Assembly: GCA_020055645.1 (NCBI GenBank)
Contig: CM034547.1
Coordinates: 27,056,513-27,120,512, forward strand
Direction of reading: 5' to 3'
DNA: 64,000 nucleotides
Source of the DNA: Tomocerus qinae
Lineage: Eukaryota > Arthropoda > Collembola > Entomobryomorpha > Tomoceridae
Part shown: positions 52,101-62,000 of the stretch, piece by piece
Layout of the letters: every line of letters begins with the position of its first letter
Numbering within the stretch: position 1 is the first letter of the stretch
Notes under the pieces: model-generated
Told to the model about the DNA's origin: nothing
What the model saw: only the letters and a program-made list of their open reading frames with translations
Database searches by the model: none
Translations under genes and position numbers: made by a program

Positions 52101-55053
52101 AGTTGTCCCAGTGAAACATCTAAACCGATTAAATTGTGTGTAAAAAACAGATTAAATTGGTAAGCTTAAAGGGAGATTGACCAATTTGATCTGTTTTTCA
52201 CTCCCCTATGGAAACAGCCTAGAGATGATACCGAAAATGACTTTCCCACAGGGCAGGGCGATGTGACAGTGACAGCCTCACATCGTAGATTTAGAGACAT
52301 AGATACGACATCTCCATTCATTTAATGTATTGCATTTATATGACCTGCAGAAGGGTAGACTGAAGATTGAGTTGGTTAAAAGCGGGGTAATTTAAAAGCT
52401 CAATTGATGTTTCGGAATTTTTTCTAGTAGAAGGAATTTGAATTAGAGCCCTGAGATTTCTTTGTAAGTTATTTGGCATACGAATTTGATTGTTATCATT
52501 TTTGAATTTGTTTTATGCGAAATAAATATGGAAATAAACTGTATTCCACCGTGACATTATTCAGTTGCCTAGGATAATAGAGGTAGTTTCCAAGACACTT
52601 GCCAATAAAATTTTGTGTTTTTCTGAAAACCTTTCAATATTCGCTTATGGAAATTCGGGCTCCCAGGGCTCTAATTCAAATTCCTTCTTTAGTAGTTATA
52701 TAATCTAAGCCTCACAAATGTTGTTTTGACTTTAGAATAAGCCTTACGGGCGACCGCTCTGACCTCGACAAAAGTCAATAATTTTACTGTTTACATGACG
52801 ATAATGGATCCTGTCCTTAGACTTACTTAGATGTTGAGCTGGGACAACAATAACTAGACGATTTATGACGTCATTATCAGATTAGCACATTCAATACACC
52901 TTTATGCCTTTATGTGCATATAAAATGTATACAAGCTTTAGCCTCGACAGCAATATTTCCGAAACTAGAGATAGGAACCTCTTGAAACGTACATATGTTC
53001 TTCATAAATATGTAATCTCTGATTGACCCAAATTGCATGTGGTTTGGAGCTTGCAGTATGTGTTTTTTTTAATTAATTGTTTCGGAATATTTATTTGCCT
53101 ATTATAATACACAGTAAAGTTGTCATCTTAAAAAATTAATTAGTTAAGTTTGAGAGATAGGAACTCGCTGATTCCTACACATATGGGGCTTGAATATGTA
53201 AGCATCAAGCACAAAAAATTTCAGCACTATATACTTTTGCCGTCTCTACTTTTGAAAGGGCCGAACATTAAGCGTAATTCCGGATATTGTGCTTTCAAAA
53301 TAGTTTAAGAACTAGCTGTGAATTTGTGAATGCATAAGAGTAGTTACTAGTGAACATTAGGTAGGGAAAACAAGTTTTCTCCGTTTAGGTATTCTCCATC
53401 TGTCCACTTAAGTATGAAAAATGAGTTGAATTTCTTTTGTATGTTTTTTTGTATGCGTAATAGGTGGTAAGAAATGTTAGATTAATATTAGGAAAGTGGT
53501 GTATATTGTGTAGAATTAGGAAATAGTCAAGTTGTGTGATGTAGTAGGAAGGTAGAATGGTGAATGGCTTTCTCTAATGGATGCATAGTTGGTGACTAGG
53601 TAAACAGAAGGTGGATAACTACTAGGTAGGGTTAAGTTTGTTGTCTTCCTTTGTATAGTATAGTTTGGTCTCTGGCTGTTAAATATTAGATTGCATGTCA
53701 AGTTCTTAGTTACCTGAGTTAACTGGAGCTCGTTGGTACACACACCCACCTCCTGTAGTCTCTAATACAATAATATAATGGTTTATTGTCGGATTTTCAT
53801 GTAGCATCCACTCCAAGCCCAACCAATTCAGTGTAAAATGTAAAAAGGCTGTTCTTGTATGAATTGTATGTATGTTTAGGTTTTCTCAGACTTTCTTTGG
53901 GCTTCACTCAATTCAAATCGAGTTGGACCCAATGTAATTTAATGTAATATCCTCTATTTAGTTAGGTATCTATGTACAACTATATAATGATGTCGCCCTT
54001 ATGCATACAGAGGAGTAGTGTTGTGTATTTAGTGTAGTAGAGGAAGTATGGCTAGTTTATTAGGTTGTAGTTCTTAGTACTTTCTCTGTTGTGTTACGTA
54101 GGTACTTGTGTTTATCTGGGAAGCCTGAAGAGTAAGAAGGCAACGAAGCCCAACCAAACCAGCCCAAGTTATAAAATATGAATGTGTTATGGTTATGGGC
54201 AGCCATATGTATATTGCATGAATGTGTGTTTTGTGCTCGACAGTCTCTTCTGTCTGTCTGTCCTGTTTGACTTGACTTGGCTTTCGCTTGTCTATTCTGT
54301 TTATATTTGTTCAGTGAATGTTATGTGAGTTAGTAGTGAGTGAGTGAGTAGTTTGCTTTTCTGCGGCGTTCCTTCCTCGGCCCAAATATAATACTACGAC
54401 ATTTATATTATAATGCTCTGGATAGAAATTCCTTGTCTCCCCTCATTACCAACTTGTATAGGTGGACTTGTTCATTCACACTCAGACACGCAGGCCATGT
54501 CATGCCATGCTATGTATATGCTAATGTATGTAAAAGCCAAAGTCAAGTCAACCGAGAATTGTTCAACTCAATGTGTACATCTATGTATCTGTCTTTCTCC
54601 AAACCGCCTCGCCTCCCCATACTATAATACTACAACTATTATATATTACACAACCCGTTCCATTATTGTCATCTTATGCTAAACAGCTTCTTCTAGCTAT
54701 AGTGAGTGGTCTGGTGGCGGAACTCTGCTGATTAATTAATGAATCCTTGTCCCCTTTTATCCTAATGGCTACAATTCAGTGACAGTTATCATATCAATTA
54801 TGAAGTACATTTTAATCGAAGGAGTAGCACAATGCAACTTTCCTTCACTCCCCTCCCTCTTTCACTTACTGTGTTTACCTATTACTCATTCCTCTCGCTA
54901 CGCTTTGCTTCCCTCCATCAGCTACACTCATTCTTGCTTCCTGCTTTAAATATCCATCTCTACATGCAACCAACAATTATTTTAATGGCAATTCTTATAT
55001 TTTTTCAGTACTACGAAATGTCCTATGGCCTTAATGTGGAAATGCACAAACAG
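4135..55053 (+). CDS. gro: Groucho/TLE co-repressor, 5' part of the coding sequence (partial, interrupted by introns)
   Basis: Groucho/TLE proteins are nuclear co-repressors recruited by Hairy/E(spl), Runx, Tcf/Lef and others; the N-terminal Q domain forms coiled-coil tetramers and binds Tcf/Lef (family knowledge). Seen here: exons joining 4135-4191, 6279-6376, then 23109-23172 or 41316-41379, then 55009-55053. They give 88 residues: a short N-terminus, the '[13 protein letters not shown]' stretch, '[15 protein letters not shown]', the 'LKLECEKL...QRHYVM' helix and '[15 protein letters not shown]', in the order known for Gro/TLE. All junctions use GT-AG and the phases agree. The next expected segment (the one beginning around 'EIxKRLN') was not found before 64000, so most of the protein, including the WD40 domain, lies downstream. 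Introns are very long, giving a gene of more than 60 kb. Identity is near certain; which isoforms are made is inferred. Confidence 0.96.
4192..6278 (+). other. gro intron 1
   Basis: A 2,087 bp intron bounded by GTAAGA and TTTGTTTCCCAG. It is phase 0. It holds tandem GTAAGTA-like words near 5240-5265 but no recognisable coding, RNA or mobile element. Confidence 0.85.
6279..6376 (+). CDS. gro: gro exon 2: start of the Q domain
   Basis: 98 nt, encoding residues 20-51 plus the first two bases (AA) of codon 52. It reads [32 protein letters not shown]. The '[14 protein letters not shown]' part is the beginning of the first coiled-coil helix of the Groucho Q domain. The acceptor TTTGTTTCCCAG and donor GTGAGT (6377) are strong. 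The phase-2 end demands a following exon that supplies one base and then an open frame; both exon 3 copies do so with T, giving Asn52. I know serine at this position in fly and human proteins, so Asn is a mild departure. Confidence 0.96.
6377..23108 (+). other. gro intron 2 (exon 2 to exon 3a)
   Basis: A 16.7 kb intron, or the first part of a 34.9 kb intron when exon 3b is used. It looks like single-copy AT-rich DNA. Small features seen: a mixed GCC/ATC triplet stretch at 12930-13000, poly-T runs near 10540-10560, an (AATC)n-like run near 16631-16650, and ACTTGACTT-type words at 6993-7001 and 22045-22053. Open frames here reach at most 95 codons and carry no recognisable domain. I saw no tRNA, rRNA or transposase. 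Confidence 0.75.
12930..13000. repeat. Imperfect triplet microsatellite (CCG/ATC)
   Basis: CCGCCGCC near 12934, then interrupted ATC repeats, ending in (CAT)5-6 at 12981-12998. No supported coding exon includes it. Confidence 0.8.
23109..23172 (+). CDS. gro: gro exon 3a: alternative coiled-coil segment of the Q domain (conserved version)
   Basis: 64 nt: one base completing codon 52, then 21 codons (residues 53-73) reading [12 protein letters not shown] then IEIQRHYVM. This is close to the Gro/TLE consensus as I know it ([21 protein letters not shown]). It ends in ATG followed by donor GTGAGT at 23173. The acceptor region (TTTAATGATTTACAG) has a poor pyrimidine tract compared with exon 3b, whereas the 50 bases after the donor are pyrimidine-rich. 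A second exon with identical length and phases lies 18.1 kb downstream, so 3a and 3b are best read as mutually exclusive. Six of 21 residues differ, at 55, 60, 61, 62, 65 and 67. Confidence 0.95.
25142..25161. repeat. (ATAA)5 microsatellite
   Basis: Five tandem ATAA units at the end of an AT-rich stretch (about 24930-25160). Such a run can mark the tail of a LINE/SINE insertion, but no element body is recognisable upstream. Confidence 0.85.
34494..34511. repeat. (GAT)6 microsatellite
   Basis: Six tandem GAT triplets, followed by ACT triplets. Intronic. Confidence 0.9.
37247..37297. repeat. GACT/GAGT run and A11 tract
   Basis: GACTGACT followed by GAGT repeats (37247-37268), then an 11-base A tract at 37287-37297. 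Confidence 0.8.
41316..41379 (+). CDS. gro: gro exon 3b: second, diverged copy of exon 3
   Basis: 64 nt with the same phases as exon 3a: T completes Asn52, then 21 codons read [12 protein letters not shown] then AEMQRHYVM, ending ATG before donor GTGAGT at 41380. The acceptor has a good pyrimidine tract (ACCATTCCTTTTCAG). By hand alignment it matches 3a at 43 of 64 bases and 15 of 21 residues; seven further codons differ only silently, which is the pattern of two exons kept under protein-level selection. Splicing both copies would put TTT GAA AGT GGA GTG TGA in frame, a stop at 41331-41333. Flanking introns share no visible similarity with those of 3a, so the duplication is not recent. Its use in real transcripts is inferred. 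Confidence 0.92.
44891..44906. repeat. (TC)8 microsatellite
   Basis: Eight tandem TC units. Intronic. Confidence 0.9.
49262..51106. mobile_element. Non-autonomous DNA element with long imperfect terminal inverted repeats
   Basis: About 275-315 bp at the two ends are inverted copies: 49262-49535 pairs with 50793-51106. Clear matching segments are the word cluster GTTTGC/GCAAAC near both tips, the segment at 49429-49475 (TGATAGGCTGGGACGAAGAA) against 50870-50920, and GGGTGCAGT at 49521 against ACTGCACCC near 50797. The left tip reads CAGGGCTGG and the right, inverted, reads CCAGTCAGCG. Clustered subterminal TTTGCAAAC motifs and a CAG tip recall hAT-type elements, but no 8 bp target duplication is visible, so the superfamily is uncertain. 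The middle has no coding capacity. It interrupts an older palindromic repeat. Confidence 0.6.
49724..49884. mobile_element. Small fold-back element carrying TGACGTCA palindromes, nested in the larger element
   Basis: Arms 49724-49770 and 49837-49884 are inverted copies of about 47 bp, beginning AACCGATTT and each including TGACGTCAC, CGGCGAC/GGGCGAC and a CATGG end, around a 66 bp spacer. Size and structure fit a short MITE-like fold-back. The TGACGTCA octamer matches the CRE/CREB-ATF consensus, but no regulatory role can be concluded. Confidence 0.6.
51333..51790. repeat. Tandem ~135 bp repeats with an inverted copy at the palindrome centre
   Basis: A core resembling ATTGGTGTCAAGATTTGAAA followed by CAGCATGCTCA occurs at about 51483, 51622 and 51752 on the + strand, spaced 139 and 130 bases apart, and once inverted at about 51333-51365. 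Flanking words such as CACTATAGCGGTT and TTTTAATTACAAAGT also recur. The copies are clearly diverged. This may be internal sequence of a fold-back transposable element. Confidence 0.55.
52143..52198. repeat. Hairpin-forming inverted repeat and third copy of the palindrome's terminal block
   Basis: AAAAACAGATTAAATTGGT at 52143-52162 pairs with ACCAATTTGATCTGTTTTT at 52180-52198, one mismatch, with an 18 base loop. The right arm continues into CCCCTATGGAAACAG at 52203-52217, which inversely matches CTGTTTCCATAGGGG at 51194-51208, and into AAAATGACTTT (52234-52244), which directly matches the block at 51880. Confidence 0.6.
52429..52688. mobile_element. MITE-like element, 260 bp with perfect 25 bp terminal inverted repeats
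   Basis: 52429-52453 (starting AGAAGGAATTTGAATTAG) is the exact inverse of 52664-52688. The interior is short, AT-rich and non-coding. A TAGT word ends the left flank and TTAGTAG begins the right flank, so a target duplication of 3-4 bases is possible but not clean. Size, perfect ends and lack of coding sequence fit a miniature inverted-repeat transposable element; the superfamily is unknown. Confidence 0.7.
52968..53203. repeat. Weak direct repeat, offset about 186 bp
   Basis: GAGATAGGAAC at 52968 and 53154 is followed in each case by a related stretch (ACATATG..., then AATATGTAA) over about 50 bases. Degenerate; probably old repeat-element sequence within the island. Confidence 0.35.
54336..54350. 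repeat. (GTGA)n short tandem run
   Basis: GTGAGTGAGTGAGTA, located about 660 bases before exon 4; it contains repeated donor-like GTGAGT words. Confidence 0.8.
55009..55053 (+). CDS. gro: gro exon 4: Q-domain segment [15 protein letters not shown]
   Basis: 45 nt, phase 0 on both sides, residues 74-88. The peptide is almost invariant in Gro/TLE (family knowledge). Acceptor TATTTTTTCAG and donor GTAAGA (55054). It joins in frame to either exon 3a or 3b, both of which end in a complete ATG codon. If both copies of exon 3 were skipped, the AA left by exon 2 would shift this exon out of frame. Confidence 0.97.
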
Positions 55054-58000
55054 GTAAGAAACAACTTTGAATTATTTATTACACCTTTAATATTCATTCA
55101 TTTGTATCAGCATCTGCCTCCATGTTTTACTATTAACTCTAGTCATTTACGACCAATATTTGTCTACATGAGAATATTATACTAGCAATAATTGAACCTT
55201 TAGGGGCAATCAGATCATACCGATGCTACTTTTGTACTATATACAGATATCTGATATAAATTAGGTATAATAGTTTACTATGCTGCATCAATAGCCAATA
55301 AGATAGTGTCAGATTAAGCCTTTTGAGTAGTAATTATGAGTGGAGTAATGGAGTTATGCACGGAGTAGAGCTGGTTAAATAAATGTAATGTAATTCGATT
55401 CGATAATACGGATATGCATTCAAGAACACACACTTTGCTCAAATCTGCTCGACTATTATTCAACGATGCTCCCTCACACCACAGCAGTACACAACGAACG
55501 ACGAGAGAATCAGAGAATAATGGAACACAACGCGAGAGAAATTGCTCAAGTGTGAACAGAGTTAATGCACGACTGATTTCCATCCCTCCTATTCGGTCCT
55601 GCCTATAATGGATGTCTATATAGGTACACTATAAGTAAGTGTATGGTATGCAGACAGCTCCTAGTTACGATTACAACTCCAAGTTGAATTAGTTGAGACA
55701 AAATCTTATTGTTAGTTAGTCTAGTCTCATTCTGCTCACCTTCTTCCCTTGAAATTCATTCAGGATTTTAGATATACGAGTTACTTCCATGGTGGCTAGT
55801 TACATATCTATTTACATGCATTGTAATTTAGATACACATGGTATTGTACATTGCACATAATATTATCTTTCTGCATGTACTTTTGTGCTAACATTGTGTG
55901 TTTACGTACATCATTATCACACAGATACACTCCGTATGTAGGAGTAGAACACTCAATTTCTGTATCATTATTATGTATCTACATCATTTTATTACGGAGT
56001 TCAAGCTGCTGCTAGTGTCAAAATTAGAGTGTATCGTAACATAATAGTACATAGTCGAAGGATATAAAAGGAGCTTCCTTTCGCATTGTTACGCTTCAAA
56101 TCTCGCCTCGCCTGTCTGTGTGCAATGTCTACAAATTCTACAGTTCGCTCCACTGACTCTTCCTTCATTGTCAGTTATTGTTACGTCTCTACCTATTTGT
56201 TTATGTTTACCGAATTGGTGTGGAGCGATCATATAACTACACAGTCAACGATGCTATACCATTTAATGTGATACACGCCAGCATTGGATTGCTTTCTAGT
56301 GTTTTGTTAGCTACCAGGGAAAATGGTCTTGTCAGCACGTTTATGTCTGGTTGACTGCTTGGCTTAACTGAGTGGTCTTGTCTGCCTCTTCTCTTTTCAA
56401 CGTATGTGTTCCTAGGTTAGTGTTTAGGCTCCTTTACTAAATTCATTAATTTATATTCAATAATATATTCCTTATAGACACTCTGAGAATCTTAGGTATT
56501 TACTAAATAAAATCTTATTCACTACGAAATCATTCAAATACAAAGACTGATCCTGAATAAATGGAATCGTGAGCCAAGACCAAACCACGCGAAGTTGACA
56601 ACTTTCATTGAATCTTTAAGAGGTTCTTATACTCTATCTACATTATACGACAGCCCACGCAAAAGAATTTCTATTAAGCTCCTACCATTGTTATATGGTG
56701 CTATTAAAGAGTAAGTAGTGGCAGACTACATAAAATATTTATTTGGATTGGGTTTATACCCTTTTGTAATGCTATATAAATTATAATGTTTTTCCCGATT
56801 TCTCCCGTAGTGAAAATTCAATTTATTAAGATGATTAGACCACAATATCAATTTATTCTGAGGAAGTCTAACTTTATTGTGCTGCATTATTGAGGTAGGA
56901 GAAACGGAGCATACTACGCATAAACATTGATTAGTTGCATTAATTATGCATGGACACAGCCTAATTTAATGACAAAAGTATTATTTACGAAACACGAAGT
57001 AGGGTACATAAGTAAGCTCTATTATTAATCCATTAGTATGTTTCAGGTAGCTTGTATCTCTACTGCTGTAAGGAAAACAATATGGTTTGTTTATATGTAT
57101 AATATTATCGTGAGTAATTCAATGAATAAAGGTTTGCTTGTATTTCGTCATGAATAATGTTGAGTAGTTGTCAAATTTGTATGTTAAAACTATCGTCGTT
57201 GCTAGCTCGTTGTTTCCTCTTTGGTTGGCTATAGTCCACATGAAAGGAATTTTTGACGTAGAAACAAAAACGAATGGTCTACTATAAAGTATTTGTCTTT
57301 TTTGAATATAGTCTTGTTATTTATAGCAGTTATATAGATATGAGTCAATTTCCTTTGGTAGATTGGTTTATACTGCCCTGAAAGTAGACAATATGTGGAG
57401 AATTTCTAAAAATATCGGCTTATCTTTGTTTATAGTATAGTTAGTAATGGTTAAATAGGTGGTATAATATGAGGATATAGGAAGAGACTATTGAATTAAA
57501 AGAAGTAGATAAAATAGAGCGATAGACAAGACTGTCGTGGTAGTAGTCGTTTGGTATGGCATGGCATTTACTTTGCACAGAGGTTATGGTTTGTTCGAGG
57601 TTTCCTTCGATTAGAACCGTGCTCGGTCATCCTTGTCAAGTCAAGTGCAATGGTTAAAGGGAAAACGCAAGTTAAGCAAAGTCAGGACTGAGAAAGGAGT
57701 AGTCTAAGTTGGCTATAGATTGTGTGTAATGTGAAGGTGAAGAAAAGAGGGAATCGATTCTGCTCCTGTTGTTAGCTTCTCCTTAAAGGTTTTATTACGC
57801 GTCCATGCCGTTATGACATGATTTTGAGCAAAATACTTGAGTGCCACCAAACCACTGTGCTCGACTGCCACTATGCACTTTGAAGAAAGAAAACTTGTAA
57901 ACCGAGTAACTTAGCAGTTATTAGTAGTCAAGTCAGTCTTACTCTATATACTAAATACATCTTATAATATTATGGTCTCACTCAATATCGCCAAGTCAAT

Positions 58001-60399
58001 TGAATTGAACGTAGTAGTAGAAGGATAGTCAAGTCAAGTCAGCACTAGGCTCCTTTAGAATACTTTAATACTTACTGCTGACTACTGACATTATATTAGT
58101 CGTTTTATATTTATGTATGTATATGTAGGAAGGTAAGGCTCCGTTAGACGAACTCAATATTTTATGTATGGCATTAATGTACAGGTTTATTTCTGCACCA
58201 TGTCATGCCTCTTATTGAATTGAGCTGCTTGAAATTGGATTGAGTGGATTGGATTGGGCTCTATTCAATTGACTAGATGTAGTTTAGTTGCTAGTTTTTC
58301 TGCTTAGGCTTTAACTCTCCATATTTATTTACTACTACCAGCTAGCTCCTTCCTACCTTATTATCTATATACCTTAACTGTGTTTGGTATGTCTATTACC
58401 TCTATTATTTTTTATGTATGTAAATAGACTTATAGCAAACATGCTTTTATGTAAAGTAAATAGCATACTATATCTGCCCATCTACTTAGGTAGCTAGTAT
58501 ATTTAACATGAGGCAACTACATGCAAACATGCTAGGCATTTATTATCCGACTCATATCAAACTAGCACTCTGTGTACTTACTACCACTATAAATAATACC
58601 TACTTACTTACTTACTCCCTAAACTTGTATTTTACCTGCTAATGTATTTAGGTTAGGCATTATATATTCTGTTGATTTTTGTCTTGGCTCGATTGACATG
58701 ACACAAGAAAGGTATTCTTATTATTTTTACATTCATTCAAGTTCACTTGACTTGTGCTGATAGATAGTCTGAGTCTGTGGGTGGAATTTTATTCCTTAAG
58801 TTGTCTTAAGTTCTCCGTGACATCGCCAACCTGGCCAAAGGAACTATTGATTTTTATTTCGGTTTGACATTAATAGTTGAGAGAGCGGCCTGTTTGTTCC
58901 TAGCACGGGGCTTTCTTTAAGAAACACCTTTTATAACATGTAGGTACGTGAAAGCAAGTAGGTACTTACTATGTTGTGTGCTAATGATATTGAAGCAAAC
59001 CTAATATAGAACATGTAATAGAATTCTACCAGTTTAAATGTAGGTACAAGGATATACCTCCTACACCAGATACTTAGGAAGAATGACTATACGCCTAGCG
59101 TAGATTTTCCAGACCATGATTTCTGCTCTAACTTTATTTTATTTTCATGTAGCTCTCTCTTCGCTGCCATTTTCAGTTCGCATCATATGAGTTTAAGAGG
59201 AGGAAATAAGTAACTCAATTGGATTGCATGTACGGAGGAGTCCTACTACTACTTCTGGGGTGGCTCCTTCCCTACCTCTGTGATATGCTGTGGTTGAAGC
59301 AATAGTAGCAGAGAATTTGATTGTATTGCACTCTACTACAGTTCAGCTTAGAATGTACTTTGGTTGGAGGGAGCTGAGACGGGAACGGTAGCAATGATTT
59401 CCCAGATAATAGAATTGGTAAAAATGCATTAGTGTCTACTCCTGCTTTCTCTCTCATACAGCCTCGTTTAATCTTACGCTAGCGTGAGCAATGGATATAT
59501 CACTTCGACTTCCACCCTCTTATCTATCTATATCCATTTCCAATCCCTCTCTATACAACTGGCTTCACTATTAGATTAAGTTTCTTCACAATTAGGGAAT
59601 GTGGGAATACGATTGGCAAATGTCAGATGCCACTTTTTACATACTGACGTGGGAGGTTACCTAATATCATTCTTATCTATCACCCAACCATCAAATAATA
59701 TTATGCGTATTCACTAATATTGTTTGATGTCTCTGTAAATTATTATTCCGAATGTATTTACAGTTACAACCTGACCAATTGCATTAGGAATCAATTAATG
59801 AAGATTTTAATCAAAGGGGATACGAACCTAAATTTTTATTATTAATAATAGTTATTTTTAGGTGATCGTTTTTTAAGGGCTTTCTACTCACGTTTTTGGA
59901 TTTTCCATTAAAAACATTTACACATTACAGCACACAAAGTGTACTAGATTGTAAGCACTATAGAATTAGAGTGAAAACAGCGTGTGCGATAGATTGTAGA
60001 TCACGCACGAATTGTTGCACATGCTTTACAAGAAATACTTCCCACGTTGTTGATTTAAGAACGGAAGCGAGAGATAATATTCACATGATTATATACATAA
60101 TGCTCTGCTGTCATTTGCTTTGTTGGAAGATGAGAATGATCACCAACTGGTTTCCTCCCATTTATTATTTGTGCCATTCTAAGAATAGCTGTTATCGAGA
60201 AATATTTTAGCAACAAATTGACACTAGAGAAGCGCCTGGCTGTTAACATAAATGATTCACTAATTCACAGCATAACATCTCTATACTATAACCACCGTCT
60301 TGATAATAAAGCAATATATTTACCTACCTATATCTAGTAGTATGTACAGAAAAATCCCAATTTGATAGGATGTAATATATGATTTTTTGCTTTCGTTGG

Positions 60400-62000
60400 T
60401 TGGGTTGTTTGTTTTGGGTTTAAGTGTTAAATAAGAGGAAATTAGACTAAGGCTGTGATGGATGAGTTGGTGAGACGTATTTTTACTGGTTGGGTATGCA
60501 CACAGGCCAGAATAATAAATATATTCAGATTCCCCTTTTAAAATATACAGTGTAAATAATGGTCCCTTGTGAATGAGATTTGTTTGTAGGGAAGTGAGTT
60601 GGTAGGAAAGATGAAAGTAGTGGGTATTTGTATTAGTTGAATGGTATAAATAAGAAAAGTGGGAGAGTGAAAGGGGAGTTATCAAGTCATTTGAGTTGGC
60701 TGTAGACAAGGGAGGGAAGTGGCTGGGAGCGGATGAGTGATGGTGTGTATGGGTTGATGAGGATTTTGTTGCCTGTATAATTGGAATCAATTAGAGTGTT
60801 GGATGCCAAGAAGAGGTTAGATAGATAACATGAGAGGTAGGGAGATAGAGTGGAACAAAATTAGATAAGAGCGTCTGAGAGGAGTGAGTTGACTGCATGA
60901 AAAGATGAGACATTCCTTCCGAGGACTCTCCTTTTCCTTGTACTACTCACTCACTCAGATAGTTATGTAGTAGTAGGTAAATAACTACTTGATAGTTAGA
61001 CAGACATATTGCACACATAGCCACCAAATGCAAACTACTATGTATAGTAAACAGACACTGTCTCCAGTTTATTTACAGAAGCTATATCTATATTTGAATA
61101 TTATAATATTCCACATATTGCATGAATTTGTGTAGGTTTGATATAGACGTAATAGTTTGTTAAGAAGTTAATGTGTCGATATAAATATTAGTTTTGTGTC
61201 AGAGGATAGAGATATAGAGTGTATTAGTATAGGAATTAGGGAGGACGACATTGATATTGATAGAGAGGCAGGGTGCCAAACAGAGGAGTCGGAGCTGAGA
61301 TCGTTACTCATCCATCCATCGAGTTTATTTAGGATGAGATCGAGAGAGTGAATTAGGTTATCCGAAAAGTTGAGGGAAAGCAAAGTACAGAAGAGGAAGG
61401 GATTGATTTGAGATGAAGTCAGTCAAGTCAGTGCACTTGAATAGAGTTGATGGGATGAAGATGGGAAGGGTGGTGGACTCCACGTGGTTTCCTTTTACTT
61501 ATGTAATGTACACACATACACAATAGACACTCTATATAACTTATATAGTACAGTTAAATACACAATAGTGATGTGTTTAAGAATAGAGGTATTTGTAAAG
61601 CCGTGAGAGAAAAGGCAATTCAGTTGAAATGTATGTAAGGATAATGCATGTAGTGTGAGGGATATTTTTCTGGCTGGACTCCATGCATGGTATAATGATG
61701 GTAGAGGAAGAGAAAGGAGTGTAAAGTAATAGGAAGGTAAGTATAAATAGAATGATCTGAGTTGAGTGTGTAGGGATGTAGGGAAGAGGTTCACATAGCA
61801 ATAGAATATAAATATGTGGAGAGGTAGGTAAGTGAATCGACGGACGTGGAGAGAGATAGATGTGTGTAGTGTGCAGTCATATAATGGGAGTCGTAATGGC
61901 CGTGGCTGGTGGCAAAAAAAGTTTTTGGTGAAGGAGCAGGGCGTGTGAGGTGTGAGCTGAGAACATGTTTGATGGTTGCTGGAACGAGTGTAGTAACATG
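60400..62000. other. Strongly G-over-C skewed intron block
   Basis: The + (transcribed-sense) strand is nearly free of C: for example 60601-60720 has 43 G and 4 C, and 61681-61800 has 40 G and 7 C by hand count. This explains the long stop-free frames on the minus strand (60320-60790, 61495-62124), which are rich in Ser, Leu, His, Tyr and Thr and show no domain. Confidence 0.7.

Larger units (their letters stand above)
48900..53330. mobile_element. Island of nested, non-autonomous mobile-element sequence in intron 3
   Basis: This stretch contains several interlocking inverted repeats and its word content differs from the surrounding intron, which is rich in AGT/GTA-type words. Components are given separately: a palindromic repeat complex (49105-52260), a 1.85 kb fold-back insertion (49262-51106) with a smaller fold-back inside it, and a MITE-like element (52429-52688). 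No intact transposase frame is visible. The outer limits are approximate, judged from where the composition changes. Confidence 0.65.
41380..55008 (+). other. gro intron 3 (exon 3b to exon 4), containing a mobile-element island
   Basis: 13.6 kb from GTGAGT to TATTTTTTCAG. It holds a (TC)8 run at 44891-44906, AGT repeats near 44586-44598, GAGT repeats at 54336-54350, several AAGTCAAGT-type words (42375, 43250, 43508, 54270, 54540), and the nested repeat island described separately at about 48.9-53.3 kb. No convincing second gene is present; the longest open frame outside the island (minus strand 45977-46420) lies in strand-skewed DNA. Confidence 0.75.

Noticed and set aside
60320..60790. 156-codon open frame on the minus strand
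   Set aside because: Same skewed block; low-information composition rich in Ser, Thr, His and Tyr and no recognisable motif.
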